Below the pieces are notes generated by a model. That model was not told where the DNA came from. It did no database searches and saw nothing but the letters and a program-made list of their open reading frames with translations. The position numbers and the translations under genes are program-made. From JAKVAV01 sp047632755 (GTDB lineage: Bacteria > Bacteroidota > Bacteroidia > Flavobacteriales_D > Cryomorphaceae), in contig JBLIDT010000011.1 in assembly GCA_047632755.1 (NCBI GenBank), positions 1 through 64,000 of the forward strand: a stretch of 64,000 nucleotides of DNA, given 5' to 3'. This document shows, piece by piece, positions 44,014 through 53,751 of this stretch (within the stretch, counting starts at the first letter, position 1; each line of letters starts with the position of its first letter).

Positions 44014-44904
44014 ATGCCCAATAATCCACGTTCTAATCAAATCGTAGCCGATAATCTTGAAGCGAATTCACTGAAGAGAAAGCTCTTCGTGATTATTTTT
44101 GGGACAAATACCCGCGCTGGGAAAATATTCGATATTACACTGCTCGTGCTAATTTTAGTTAGTGTGGCTGCGGTCATGCTCGAAACAGTGAGCTTTATAG
44201 ATAAAGAGTATCATATACTACTCAGAGTAGTGGAATGGATTGTGACCGTCTTCTTCACGCTGGAATACCTTGCCCGCATATGGGTTGTGAAAAAGGCAAA
44301 AGCTTACGTCTTTTCGGTTTTGGGAATCATCGATCTATTGTCCATAATACCTACTTATTTAAGTTTCATCTTAGTCGGATCTCAAAGCTTTGCAATCTTA
44401 AGAGCATTGAGAATCCTCCGAATTTTTAGAATCTTAAAGCTCGTCCGATTTGTTTCGGAAGCTCAACTTCTGGGAAGAGCCCTAAAATCAAGCCGTCATA
44501 AGATCACCGTTTTCTTCCTTGCCCTGCTCATTTTGGTATTCATATTGGGCAGCGTCATGTACCTGATTGAAGGTCCTGAGTCGGGATTTGTCAGTATTCC
44601 ACGGAGCATATATTGGGCTATCGTCACACTCACAACAGTAGGTTTTGGCGACGTAACCCCTCAAACGGTTTTGGGACAATTTGTCGCTTCAATGATTATG
44701 CTTCTAGGATATTCCATTATTGCGATCCCCACAGGAATTGTAGGCGCTGAAATTTACAAGGAGGTAGATCACTCAAATAAGAGCAATACCACAATGATTT
44801 GTGCTGGTTGCGGAAACGAAAACCATGATTTAGAATCGAATTTCTGTAACAATTGCGGCAAAAGATTGACAGAAGAAGACAACGATGGATCCTCTACAAA
44901 TTAA
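44014..44904 (+). CDS. Kv-type potassium channel with C-terminal zinc ribbon
   Basis: The 296-residue six-helix channel has a voltage-sensor S4 with Arg/Lys every third residue (129-146) and the K+ selectivity filter T-T-V-G-F-G-D (207-213). The soluble tail has four Cys (C263, C266, C278, C281) as in a zinc ribbon. It would gate potassium flux by membrane voltage. The zinc ribbon may bind a partner. It follows alkB by 33 nt and may be co-transcribed. Confidence 0.92.
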   Translation: MPNNPRSNQIVADNLEANSLKRKLFVIIFGTNTRAGKIFDITLLVLILVSVAAVMLETVSFIDKEYHILLRVVEWIVTVFFTLEYLARIWVVKKAKAYVFSVLGIIDLLSIIPTYLSFILVGSQSFAILRALRILRIFRILKLVRFVSEAQLLGRALKSSRHKITVFFLALLILVFILGSVMYLIEGPESGFVSIPRSIYWAIVTLTTVGFGDVTPQTVLGQFVASMIMLLGYSIIAIPTGIVGAEIYKEVDHSNKSNTTMICAGCGNENHDLESNFCNNCGKRLTEEDNDGSSTN

Positions 44905-44967
44905 TGTCATCAACAGTCTTGGTGTTATAAAAATACCAAACATCTCGTCAGGCACTTTTTGAATCTC

Positions 44968-44975
44968 TACATTTG
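44968..44975 (+). promoter_or_regulatory. -7 box TACATTTG before the HYR adhesin gene
   Basis: TACATTTG is an exact TAnnTTTG match 18 nt upstream of ATG 44994. It contains the TTG at 44973, which is therefore unlikely to be a start codon. Confidence 0.55.
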
Positions 44976-44993
44976 AACAGACTTAGCTTTTAT

Positions 44994-47900
44994 ATGAAAA
45001 CACTGCTACGATTATCGGCTCTTTCTTTATTGTTCTTATCGTTTTCCTTTTTAAGTTTGGAAAGCTTTGCTCAAGTATCCATTAGCTGTCCATCTGATAT
45101 TGATGTAGATAATGACGCTGGCCTCTGCGAAGCCACCGTCGTTTATACTGCTCCGATAGGAACAGGATCGGGCACAAATATCACTACGACGCTCACAGGA
45201 GGTTTACCCTCAGGATCACTTTTCCCAGTTGGCACCACAATAGTGGAGTATACTGTTACAAACGACGAAGGAGATTCTGACGTTTGTACTTTTCAAGTTA
45301 CAGTAGCAGATTCAGAAGACCCTATCATCGATTGTCCGCCAGATATAAACATAAATGCGGCTGAAGGTGAATGCACACAAGTTGTAACCTATCCTATCCC
45401 GACAGCAACTGACAACTGTGGCCCTGTTACAGTAACTCAAATTGGCGGATTACCCTCTGGCTCTGTATTTCCAATCGGTGAAAGCTTTCTTGATTTTCAG
45501 ACAACCGATGCAGCAGGTAACGATGGTTTCTGCAGAGTCATCGTCCTTGTAAGTGACATAACTGACCCTGAAATCACTTGTCCTGCCGATATCGTGGTGG
45601 ATATTTTTAATTCATGCGATACGATCATTAACTATACTGCACCTATCGGCAATGACGCTTGCGGCCCTGCAACTACGACCCAAACTGCAGGACTCGGATC
45701 GGGAAGTATATTCCTTCTCGGTACCACTACCGAAACCTATGAGGTAACCGATGCAGAAGGAAATACGGCCTCTTGCAGTTTTGACATCACCGTAAATGAC
45801 GCCGCCGATCCCATCATCAATAATTGCCCAGTTGACATAGCACAGTCAGCGCCTGTGGGAACTTGCGAAGATATTGTGACTTTTACAGACCCAACGGCCA
45901 CCGACAACTGCCCCGGAGTCGTGATTACACAAACAGATGGACCCGTTTCAGGAAGCACCTTTCCCGTTGGAACTACCGATATTGAATTTACCGCGACCGA
46001 TGCTTCTGGAAATACTACTTTATGCTCCTTTACCATAACCTTAACAGAAAGTACCGCTCCAGAAATCACATGCCCCGCAGATATCGTGGTTTCAAATGAC
46101 CTAGGAGACTGCGGAGCAATTGTAACCTACACTGCGCCTGAAGGAACAGATAATTGCCCCAATCCCACCACTGCTTTAACCGCAGGTTTGGGATCAGGAG
46201 CATTCTTCCCTGTGGGCATAACGACAGAGACCTATCAGGTCGTTGACCTTAGCGGCAATGTTGCTTCGTGCAGCTTTAACGTAATAGTAAATGATACCGA
46301 AGCCCCTGCCGTTGATTGCCCTGCCAACATCGAGGTAATTGCCGATCCAGGCCTCTGCGAAGCAACGGCGACATTCGGAACCCCCACCTTTACCGACAAT
46401 TGCCCAGGTGGGACGATCAGTCAAACAGGAGGCCCTGTATCTGGCTCAATTTTTCCTGTAGGTCCCACTGCCATAGAATTTACTGCTGAAGATGCCGCTG
46501 GTGTGCAAACTGTTTGCAGCTTTGATGTAGTTGTGACCGACGATGAAGATCCCGTAATTGCATGTCCAGCTGATATCTCAATTGTTATTCTCTCAGGCGC
46601 TTGTGATACGGTTGTCACTTACCTCCCTCCGACCTTCAGCGATAATTGCCCTGGAGTTATTTCTGGATTGGTAAGCGGACCTGCTTCTGGAGCAACTCTT
46701 ACCGCGGGCTCATACACCGTGACTTTAGGAGCCCAAGATGCTTCTGGAAATGCGGCAGTATGTAGTTTCACCATTGATGTCGCTGAGACGAGCACTCCAA
46801 CCTTTGATTGCCCCGATGATATTGAAGTCAATGCCGATCCTGGATCTTGCGAAACGACAGCAACTTTTGCCCCACCCACCGCCAATGACCCTTGCTCGAA
46901 CGTAACAGTCACTCAAACAGGTGGCCCAGCCAGTGGTTCTACTTTCCAGGCTGGAAACACCGAGATTGAATTCACCGCTGAAGATGAATTTGGCAATACG
47001 GAAGTCTGCACCTTTGACATTGTAGTGATCGATGATTCTGATCCAACCATCACCTGCCCTAGTGATATCACTATCGGAAACGACCCATCACTGTGCGGTG
47101 CTATCATTAATTACGATGCTCCTATCGCTGATGACAATTGTGGAGTGGCTAGTGTGAACCTTCTGTCTGGACTGCCTTCGGGTGATCTATTCCCTATTGG
47201 AATTACCACTGTCATTTATGAAGTTGTAGACATTTCAGGAAATACGGCTCAATGTACCTTCACGGCAACCGTAACTGATGATGAAATCCCCGAAATCACT
47301 TGCCCTGACGACATATCCTTGAATATTGCCGACGGTGATTGCAGCGAAATAGTCACTTTCGCCGATGCCACAGCAACAGACAATTGCGCCATTGCTAGCA
47401 TAACGCAGACTGCGGGTCTGCCTTCAGGCTCTGATTTCCCAGTAGGCACTAGCACGGTCACTTTCGAGGCTATTGATGCCAATGGTCTGAGTGCTGCTTG
47501 CTCTTTTACCGTTTCGGTACTAGAAGGAGTCAACCCTGAAATTACTTGTCCAGCGGACATTGAAGTAGACAACGATCCCGACATTTGTGGCGCCACGGTA
47601 TCCTATACGGCACCAGTTGGCACAGATGATTGCGGCGGTGCTTCAACCGAGCTCACCTCTGGATTAGGATCGGGCTCAGAATTTCCTGTTGGAGTAACAA
47701 TTGAAGAGTACACTGTGACTGATTTGAGCGGAAACGTGGAAACCTGCTCATTCACAGTTACAGTCAACGACGTTGAAAACCCCGTATTCGATTGCCCCGA
47801 AAACTTAACTATTTCCGCTGAAGCAGCAATTTGCGAAGCCACCGTATTTTTCGATACACCAACAGTGACTGATAACTGTGACGGTGCAATTATTCCAGTT

Positions 47901-49988
47901 CAGACTGAAGGGCCCACATCGGGAAGTGTTTTCCCTGTCGGTTCAACTACCATCACTTTTGAGGCGACTGACCCTTCCGGGAATGTGATTGACTGCTCAT
48001 TCGAAATCATCGTTGAAGACGATGAGGACCCTATAATTGACTGCCCCAGCGATATAGAAATAGACGCAGGAATAGCCTGCACCACCATAGTCAACTTCCC
48101 AGATGCGACGGCTACCGATAATTGCGGCATAGCCACAGTAACTCAAATTGAGGGACCACTTTCAGGAACAGAATTTCCCTTAGGTGCTACTACAGTGACA
48201 TTTGAGGCCATTGACAATTCAGGAAACTCTATCGCCTGCAGTTTTACAGTTACGGTAACGGAAGAAGAACCTCCTGTTATTACTTGTCCCGAAGACATTC
48301 AAGTGGCGAATGATCTTGACGCCTGCGCAGCCATTGTGAATTACGACCTACCAACTGCTTCAGATGACTGCGGCGATGTAACCATTACTTTTATCTCTGG
48401 AATTGCATCGGGCGAAAGCTTTCCAGTAGGAATTACAACCGTAACATACGAGGCCGAAGATGAACAAGGCAATACGGCCACCTGCTCTTTTGATGTTGAG
48501 GTAAGCGATGCGCAAGCGCCTCTATTCGAATGCCCAGGTGAAATACTTCTGGCAAATGATCTTGGTATTTGTGGCGCGATCTACACTTTTGACTTACCCG
48601 AAGCATCAGATAATTGTCCGGGCGACGTTGCAGTGATTCAGACCGCTGGACCATCCTCTGGAACCGAATTGCCCATTGGTGTAACCACCTTCGTTTTCGA
48701 AGGAACAGATGCTGCTGGAATCACTTCTGAATGCACGTATGATGTGGTTGTGACCGACTCAGAATCTCCTGCTTTTATCGATTGTCCCGAAGACTTGATC
48801 ATCGAGTTGGAAGCTAATGTTTGTGATACGATCATTGACTTTGAAATTCCATCTGCAACAGACAATTGTGCAGTAACAGGTATCAACCAAATAAGCGGGC
48901 CTCTTTCGGGAGATGTGCTTTCTCCAGGTGACTACACTGTCGAGTTTTTCGCTGAAGACGGAGCTGGGAATTCCATTTTGTGTTCGTTCAGTATTTCCAT
49001 ACAAGACCTTACTCCGCCCATAGTTGAATGCCCCGAATCTTTCCAATCTTGCGATTTGAATGTGGTCTTGCCTCTTCCTACAGCTACTGATAATTGTGGA
49101 ATAGTTTCTATCATTCAAACCGAAGGTCCCGCCAGCGGAACGTTATTTCCAATAGGAATTACAAACATCAGTTTTGAGATTACCGATGCAAATGGAAACG
49201 GCGTTACATGCTCTTACGAAGTTGATGTTGCTGTGCAGACCACCCGACCTGAAGCGGGAGCTGACCACAATGTTTGCAGCTCCACTTTTAGCACGCTTGT
49301 AGGAAACATTCCTGATTTTGGCTCTGGGCTCTGGTTCCAAACGGAGGGAAGTGGAAATATCGTTTCCCCAGAAAACGCAGTAACCGAAGTCACAAATCTT
49401 AGTACCGGCCAAAACACCTTTGTTTGGTCAATAGATCCTGAAAACGGTTGTGATATCTTGACCGATAGCGTTCACATATTTGTAGAAGAAGGGGTGATTG
49501 TAGAAGCTGGCCAAGATCAAAGTATAATCTTAGGTGGTGATGCCCAGTTAGCGGGCTTTGTCTCACCACCCGATGGCACCATTGCATGGAGTCCAACCGA
49601 AAGCTTGAGCTGCACCGACTGCCTCGATCCTGTAGCAGCGCCGAATGAGACTACAGTCTATTTCCTCGACTATGAGACACCACTCGGTTGTGCCTTAACA
49701 GATTCCCTTACCATTCGTGTCTTGATCAAAATACCGAATACCATCACTCCTGATGGAGACAATGTAAACGATGTGTGGAACATTCCCGAGATCGATAAAT
49801 TCCCTGATGCCACTGTTAAGATTTTCAATCGGTGGGGAGCAGAAGTTTTCTCCTCCACAGGATACAACGAACCCTGGGATGGAACTGCCGAAGGTGATGA
49901 GTTACCGACCGCTTCCTATTATTACATCATCGATTACAATCGAGAAGGAAAAGAGAATTTGAACGGAACAGTCAACATTATACGCTAA
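44994..49988 (+). CDS. giant HYR-repeat surface protein with CHU_C type IX sorting domain
   Basis: The 1664-residue secreted protein has a signal peptide (about 1-27), 17 HYR (hyalin-like Ig) repeats of about 82 residues, each starting near a C-P-x-D-I motif and containing D-N-C, S-G and a C-S-F strand, then a linker of about 160 residues with Ig-like units. It ends in a CHU_C domain (I-P-N-T-I-T-P-D-G-D-N-V-N-D ... F-N-R-W-G). The paired Cys suggest one disulfide per repeat. It is a probable type B substrate of the type IX system acting as an adhesin. ATG 44994 is chosen because the earlier TTG lies in the -7 box. PorP/SprF follows after 3 nt. Confidence 0.93.
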   Translation: MKTLLRLSALSLLFLSFSFLSLESFAQVSISCPSDIDVDNDAGLCEATVVYTAPIGTGSGTNITTTLTGGLPSGSLFPVGTTIVEYTVTNDEGDSDVCTFQVTVADSEDPIIDCPPDININAAEGECTQVVTYPIPTATDNCGPVTVTQIGGLPSGSVFPIGESFLDFQTTDAAGNDGFCRVIVLVSDITDPEITCPADIVVDIFNSCDTIINYTAPIGNDACGPATTTQTAGLGSGSIFLLGTTTETYEVTDAEGNTASCSFDITVNDAADPIINNCPVDIAQSAPVGTCEDIVTFTDPTATDNCPGVVITQTDGPVSGSTFPVGTTDIEFTATDASGNTTLCSFTITLTESTAPEITCPADIVVSNDLGDCGAIVTYTAPEGTDNCPNPTTALTAGLGSGAFFPVGITTETYQVVDLSGNVASCSFNVIVNDTEAPAVDCPANIEVIADPGLCEATATFGTPTFTDNCPGGTISQTGGPVSGSIFPVGPTAIEFTAEDAAGVQTVCSFDVVVTDDEDPVIACPADISIVILSGACDTVVTYLPPTFSDNCPGVISGLVSGPASGATLTAGSYTVTLGAQDASGNAAVCSFTIDVAETSTPTFDCPDDIEVNADPGSCETTATFAPPTANDPCSNVTVTQTGGPASGSTFQAGNTEIEFTAEDEFGNTEVCTFDIVVIDDSDPTITCPSDITIGNDPSLCGAIINYDAPIADDNCGVASVNLLSGLPSGDLFPIGITTVIYEVVDISGNTAQCTFTATVTDDEIPEITCPDDISLNIADGDCSEIVTFADATATDNCAIASITQTAGLPSGSDFPVGTSTVTFEAIDANGLSAACSFTVSVLEGVNPEITCPADIEVDNDPDICGATVSYTAPVGTDDCGGASTELTSGLGSGSEFPVGVTIEEYTVTDLSGNVETCSFTVTVNDVENPVFDCPENLTISAEAAICEATVFFDTPTVTDNCDGAIIPVQTEGPTSGSVFPVGSTTITFEATDPSGNVIDCSFEIIVEDDEDPIIDCPSDIEIDAGIACTTIVNFPDATATDNCGIATVTQIEGPLSGTEFPLGATTVTFEAIDNSGNSIACSFTVTVTEEEPPVITCPEDIQVANDLDACAAIVNYDLPTASDDCGDVTITFISGIASGESFPVGITTVTYEAEDEQGNTATCSFDVEVSDAQAPLFECPGEILLANDLGICGAIYTFDLPEASDNCPGDVAVIQTAGPSSGTELPIGVTTFVFEGTDAAGITSECTYDVVVTDSESPAFIDCPEDLIIELEANVCDTIIDFEIPSATDNCAVTGINQISGPLSGDVLSPGDYTVEFFAEDGAGNSILCSFSISIQDLTPPIVECPESFQSCDLNVVLPLPTATDNCGIVSIIQTEGPASGTLFPIGITNISFEITDANGNGVTCSYEVDVAVQTTRPEAGADHNVCSSTFSTLVGNIPDFGSGLWFQTEGSGNIVSPENAVTEVTNLSTGQNTFVWSIDPENGCDILTDSVHIFVEEGVIVEAGQDQSIILGGDAQLAGFVSPPDGTIAWSPTESLSCTDCLDPVAAPNETTVYFLDYETPLGCALTDSLTIRVLIKIPNTITPDGDNVNDVWNIPEIDKFPDATVKIFNRWGAEVFSSTGYNEPWDGTAEGDELPTASYYYIIDYNREGKENLNGTVNIIR
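45081..49236 (+). repeat. 17 tandem HYR repeats (about 246 nt each)
   Basis: Protein-level repeats run from the first I-S-C-P to the last V-E-C-P unit. Two variants alternate: one reads S-G-L/A-G-L with a Y-x-V-x-D strand (units 1, 3, 5, 9, 11, 14) and the other Q-T-x-G-P with F-x-A-x-D (units 2, 4, 6, 8, 10, 12, 13, 15, 17). Units 7 and 16 form a third variant. DNA copies are diverged, so this is old duplication, not a recent VNTR. Confidence 0.88.
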
Positions 49989-49991
49989 GCC

Positions 49992-50996
49992 ATGAGAACG
50001 AGAATCGCACTATCCGCTCTGCTGGCCTTCTTTGCCTTTAACATGGCAAATGCACAGCAATTACCGCAGTTTAGCCAGTACATGAATAATCCGTACGTGC
50101 TTAATCCTGCTGCTTCGAGCCTCACTCACGATATCGATATTGCCCTTGGCATCCGCCAACAATGGTCGGGCTTTGACGGGGCGCCTCAAACTTACTATGT
50201 GGGAGGAACTATAAACCTGGGCAAGCGACCTGCTAATCAAGGAAAGCTATACTCCATTCCGATAAGTCATCCTGGATTACTGAAAAGCAAACCCGCCGTT
50301 CGGTATGGAAAGCATGTCGTTGGAGGTTTGATCGCGAGAGACGAATACGGAGTTTTCCAACGTAGCTCGGTTATGGGAAGCTACTCTTACCACCACCCGA
50401 TCGGAGATAATTACTGGCTTTCTGGAGGCGTGAGCATGGGATGGTATGGATTCAGCTTTGACCGTAACGATATCATTCTGGAAAACGACTTCGATAATAC
50501 CTACAGCGATTTTATCGCGAACGGCTCGAATTCAAACATATTCGATATCAATGCCGGAGTTTACCTCTACAGCGACAGAGCATTCCTCGGCTACTCGGTT
50601 TACCAACTGGGCCAGAACGAGATCAACTTAGGAAACGAACAATCTCCGCTCAATCTGAGCGACGCACGATTGGAGACACACCATTACGTGACTTCAGGTT
50701 ATAGAATTACTGTAGCTGACAAGATTGACTTGACACCGAGCTTCATGCTCAAAATTAGGCCGCCTGCACCCCTATCGGTTGATATCAACTTGATGGCCGA
50801 GTGGGATCACCGATTCCGATTGGGAGTTTCCTACCGAAATCAGGATGCCGTATCGATCATTCTCGGAGCAAACCTCACCAACTATATGCGCTTAGCATAC
50901 GCCTACGACTATGTCACTTCCGAGATCAACGACCTCAGCAGCGGAAGCCACGAGGTAGTTCTTGGATTTCAGTTTAACCGAAAAATTAAGAACTAA
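49992..50996 (+). CDS. PorP/SprF family type IX secretion outer-membrane protein (cassette 2)
   Basis: The 334-residue protein has a signal peptide (1-22) and the characteristic opening Q-F-S-Q-Y-M-N-N-P-Y-V-L-N-P-A. It starts 3 nt after the HYR protein stop and overlaps the next gene by one base (TAATG), so the three are coupled. It is the paralogue of the gene at 23747; the two share fold and context but differ clearly in sequence, and each probably serves its own upstream adhesin. Confidence 0.94.
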   Translation: MRTRIALSALLAFFAFNMANAQQLPQFSQYMNNPYVLNPAASSLTHDIDIALGIRQQWSGFDGAPQTYYVGGTINLGKRPANQGKLYSIPISHPGLLKSKPAVRYGKHVVGGLIARDEYGVFQRSSVMGSYSYHHPIGDNYWLSGGVSMGWYGFSFDRNDIILENDFDNTYSDFIANGSNSNIFDINAGVYLYSDRAFLGYSVYQLGQNEINLGNEQSPLNLSDARLETHHYVTSGYRITVADKIDLTPSFMLKIRPPAPLSVDINLMAEWDHRFRLGVSYRNQDAVSIILGANLTNYMRLAYAYDYVTSEINDLSSGSHEVVLGFQFNRKIKN

Positions 50997-52390
50997 TGCC
51001 AAAAGGAATTTTAATTTTCACCCTTGCGGTAATGCTGCTTAACCAAGCTTTTGCCCAGCAAAGCACCATAAGTTTCAGCACGCCGCAAAAGCTGCCAAAC
51101 TCTATCAACTCTTCCGCAGAAGAAGGACTGCCAATATTGAGTAGCGATCTGAGCACACTCTATTTTGCACGAACCTTTCATCCCGATAATTCGGGAGGGA
51201 AAAACTCTGGTCAGGACATCTGGACTTCTAGCCTCACCGCAGGGGAGTACAGCAATGCCGAATCGGTAAAGTCTCTAAATAACGAATGGAGCAACGCCGT
51301 GGTAGGAGTAACGAATGGTGGGAATAAACTCTACCTGCTCAATGAAATAGCCGACGAGAAAGGATCCATTCCAGGACTGTCAACCAGCGAATACAATACA
51401 GCCGAAAAAACATGGTCTGCGCCAACAGCTTTGGAAATTCCTGGATTGGAAATACTCGGAACGTTTTACAGTGCTTACGTCGCACCTGATGAGTCTTTTA
51501 TTCTTTGGACGCTACCTACATCTGATGTGGATAGCTTGGGGAATGACCTTTATGTGAGCACAAAATCAGGAGATATGTGGGAGGCACCTATGAGTTTTGG
51601 AGCTGCAATCAACACCTCTTTAAATGAGATCAGCCCGTACTTTGACCCCTCAACCGAACTCCTCTTTTTCTCTACCAACGGTCGCGAGAGTAATGACAAT
51701 TATGACATCTATTATTCCAAAAGGATAGACCAAGATTGGTCCAATTGGACACTACCTGTTAAAGCTGATTTCAACTCCGATGCTTTTGATGCGTACTTTT
51801 TTATGGCTGGAGACAGCACGGCTTACTTTTCCAGCAATAGAAATGACTCACTAACAAACCTCTACTTGACCGAGGTCAATATCGAATCTCTCATAGAAGA
51901 ATTGACAGCGGCTGAATTAGACTCTTTAGCAATGGCTGAAAATGGTCTCAAAGCAAAAAAAGATCCCGTTCTCATCATTGAAATCGACGGCAAAGAAACC
52001 ACAAACAGAACCATTGAATCCCTTTCTAAAGAGGAGGTATTGGCCAAGAATACAGTGATTCGATTCGTATACTTCGAATTCGATAAGTTCAATATCACAG
52101 CCCAGTATGTAGAAGTGCTGGACGATGTAGCTACCATATTAGACAATTACCAAGACATCTTGGTGCGCATCAACGGACATACCGATGCAGTGGCTTCTGA
52201 AGCATACAACCAAGTCCTTAGTGAAAACCGCGCCGCTTCTACAAAGGAGTGGTTAATGATCAATGGCGTAGAGCCCGACCGCATCAAAACAGAGGGTTTC
52301 GGAAAGCGTGAGCCTTATGCTTCGAACTTAACCGAAGAAGGGAGATCGTTGAATAGAAGAGTTGAGATTTTCTTTGAGAAGGACAACTAG
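50996..52390 (+). CDS. PD40-repeat / OmpA-domain protein (cassette 2)
   Basis: The 464-residue protein has a signal peptide (1-21), PD40-type propeller repeats (about 40-300) and a C-terminal OmpA domain (about 350-462). The peptidoglycan-binding Asp and Arg are both kept: G-H-T-D, then L-S-E-N-R fifteen residues on, ending N-R-R-V-E-I-F. It lacks the TPR and DUF1573-like parts of the cassette-1 counterpart. It probably fixes the export apparatus to peptidoglycan. Its stop overlaps the convergent helicase stop by 4 nt. Confidence 0.88.
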   Translation: MPKGILIFTLAVMLLNQAFAQQSTISFSTPQKLPNSINSSAEEGLPILSSDLSTLYFARTFHPDNSGGKNSGQDIWTSSLTAGEYSNAESVKSLNNEWSNAVVGVTNGGNKLYLLNEIADEKGSIPGLSTSEYNTAEKTWSAPTALEIPGLEILGTFYSAYVAPDESFILWTLPTSDVDSLGNDLYVSTKSGDMWEAPMSFGAAINTSLNEISPYFDPSTELLFFSTNGRESNDNYDIYYSKRIDQDWSNWTLPVKADFNSDAFDAYFFMAGDSTAYFSSNRNDSLTNLYLTEVNIESLIEELTAAELDSLAMAENGLKAKKDPVLIIEIDGKETTNRTIESLSKEEVLAKNTVIRFVYFEFDKFNITAQYVEVLDDVATILDNYQDILVRINGHTDAVASEAYNQVLSENRAASTKEWLMINGVEPDRIKTEGFGKREPYASNLTEEGRSLNRRVEIFFEKDN

Positions 52391-53655
52391 CCGCGTTTCT
52401 TCTTTTTCTTCTTCCCCTTCTGCCTTTTGTGAAAGGCTCCTTTAAAATTAGGATCGGCCGCTTGTTTGTAACCGTCTAGCTCGCGAGCCAATTCTTTGGC
52501 TTCGCCTGGAAGCTCCTCTCCTATTTCTACTTCTTCGGGCCAAGGGTCAAGCGGAATGTATTCACCTAAGAAGGTCTCGATCTTTTTGATCAAAAACTCC
52601 TCGGCTTTATTGGCTAGAGTAAGTGCTATCCCTTCTTTTTGAATTCGGGCAGTGCGTCCCACGCGGTGGAGGTAATCTTCGGGAACTTTTGGAACTTCAA
52701 AGTTGACCACGTGGCTCACATTGGCCACGTCAATTCCACGGGAGGTAACGTCGGTAGTGACCAAGACACGCACTTCTCCCTTTCGGAAATCTTCCATCGC
52801 ATTGATGCGGGTATTCTGGGCTTTGTTGGCGTGCAATACACGCACATCACCGATCTCCTTTCGCGAAAGAAAACCTGAAACCCTCGAGGCCGAGTCCTTC
52901 GTTCGGCAGAACACAATCACTCGATTCCACTCTTCTTTCTCAAAAAGATGGAGCAGGAGATTGAGCTTGGAGCGGAAATTCTCCACTCTGATCCAGCGCT
53001 GGTCCAGCTTCGCAACGGGCTTTTCCTTCATAGTGCCTTCCACGCGCGTTGGGAACTCCAAAAACTCATCGGCCATATATCTTACCCTATCGGGGAAAGT
53101 GGCAGAAAAGAGCAGGTTCTGACGCTTTGTGGGAATCACTTCAAGCATCGACTTGAGCTGACTCAAGAATCCCATTTCCATCAATCGATCAGCCTCATCG
53201 AGAATGAGCGTTCGAACCGTTTTCATTTCGATGAAACCATGGCTATACAAATCGAGAAAACGACCAGGGGTGGCAACGATGATCTCACAGCCTTCGTTGA
53301 GGGAATGGGCTTGAGCGTTCTTTCCTATTCCGCCGTAAAGGCATATGCTTCTGATGTTGGTATGGACAGTAAGTTGATTGAGCACATCAAATATCTGAAG
53401 CGCCAATTCTTTGGCGGGAGCCATAATCAAACCTTTTGGGCTCCCGTCGCCAGCCTCCTTAATTTTCATGACCAAGGGGAGCAAAAAAGCCAAGGTCTTT
53501 CCGCTACCCGTTTGGGCGATTCCGAGCACATCCTGCCCAGACATGGCGGGTGGAATCCCTTTTAATTGAATCTCTGTAGGCTCGGTTATTCCCATACTAT
53601 CCAAGGCATCAGTGAATTGGCGGGTTACCTTTAGATCTTTAAATCCATTTTGCAT
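52387..53655 (-). CDS. DEAD-box RNA helicase (RhlE-like)
   Basis: The 422-residue ATP-dependent RNA helicase carries A-Q-T-G-S-G-K-T (motif I), D-E-A-D (II), S-A-T (III) and H-R-V-G-R-T-A-R (VI). The C-terminus is a lysine-rich tail (K-G-K-K-K-K-K-K-R), which aids RNA binding. It likely remodels rRNA or mRNA structures at low temperature. A TTG at 53650 of the divergent gene overlaps its 5' end, but the start chosen for that gene avoids this. Confidence 0.95.
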   Translation of the reverse strand: MQNGFKDLKVTRQFTDALDSMGITEPTEIQLKGIPPAMSGQDVLGIAQTGSGKTLAFLLPLVMKIKEAGDGSPKGLIMAPAKELALQIFDVLNQLTVHTNIRSICLYGGIGKNAQAHSLNEGCEIIVATPGRFLDLYSHGFIEMKTVRTLILDEADRLMEMGFLSQLKSMLEVIPTKRQNLLFSATFPDRVRYMADEFLEFPTRVEGTMKEKPVAKLDQRWIRVENFRSKLNLLLHLFEKEEWNRVIVFCRTKDSASRVSGFLSRKEIGDVRVLHANKAQNTRINAMEDFRKGEVRVLVTTDVTSRGIDVANVSHVVNFEVPKVPEDYLHRVGRTARIQKEGIALTLANKAEEFLIKKIETFLGEYIPLDPWPEEVEIGEELPGEAKELARELDGYKQAADPNFKGAFHKRQKGKKKKKKRG

Positions 53656-53751
53656 TGGTCAAAGTTAAGTTTTCGGAAAATACAGAGGATTCATTTTACA
53701 GAAACATTCGTTAATCTTAGAATACTTACTTTCGCGTGCCTACAATCTACT

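Noticed and set aside
45081..49236. HYR repeats as a CRISPR or VNTR array
   Set aside because: The units are coding, about 246 nt, diverged at DNA level and without spacers.
45737..49597. Minus-strand ORFs across the HYR gene
   Set aside because: They repeat with the same period as the HYR units and are shadows of the repeat coding sequence.
52948..53565. 205-codon plus-strand ORF
   Set aside because: It is antisense to the DEAD-box gene, whose motifs are complete; no independent domain is seen.
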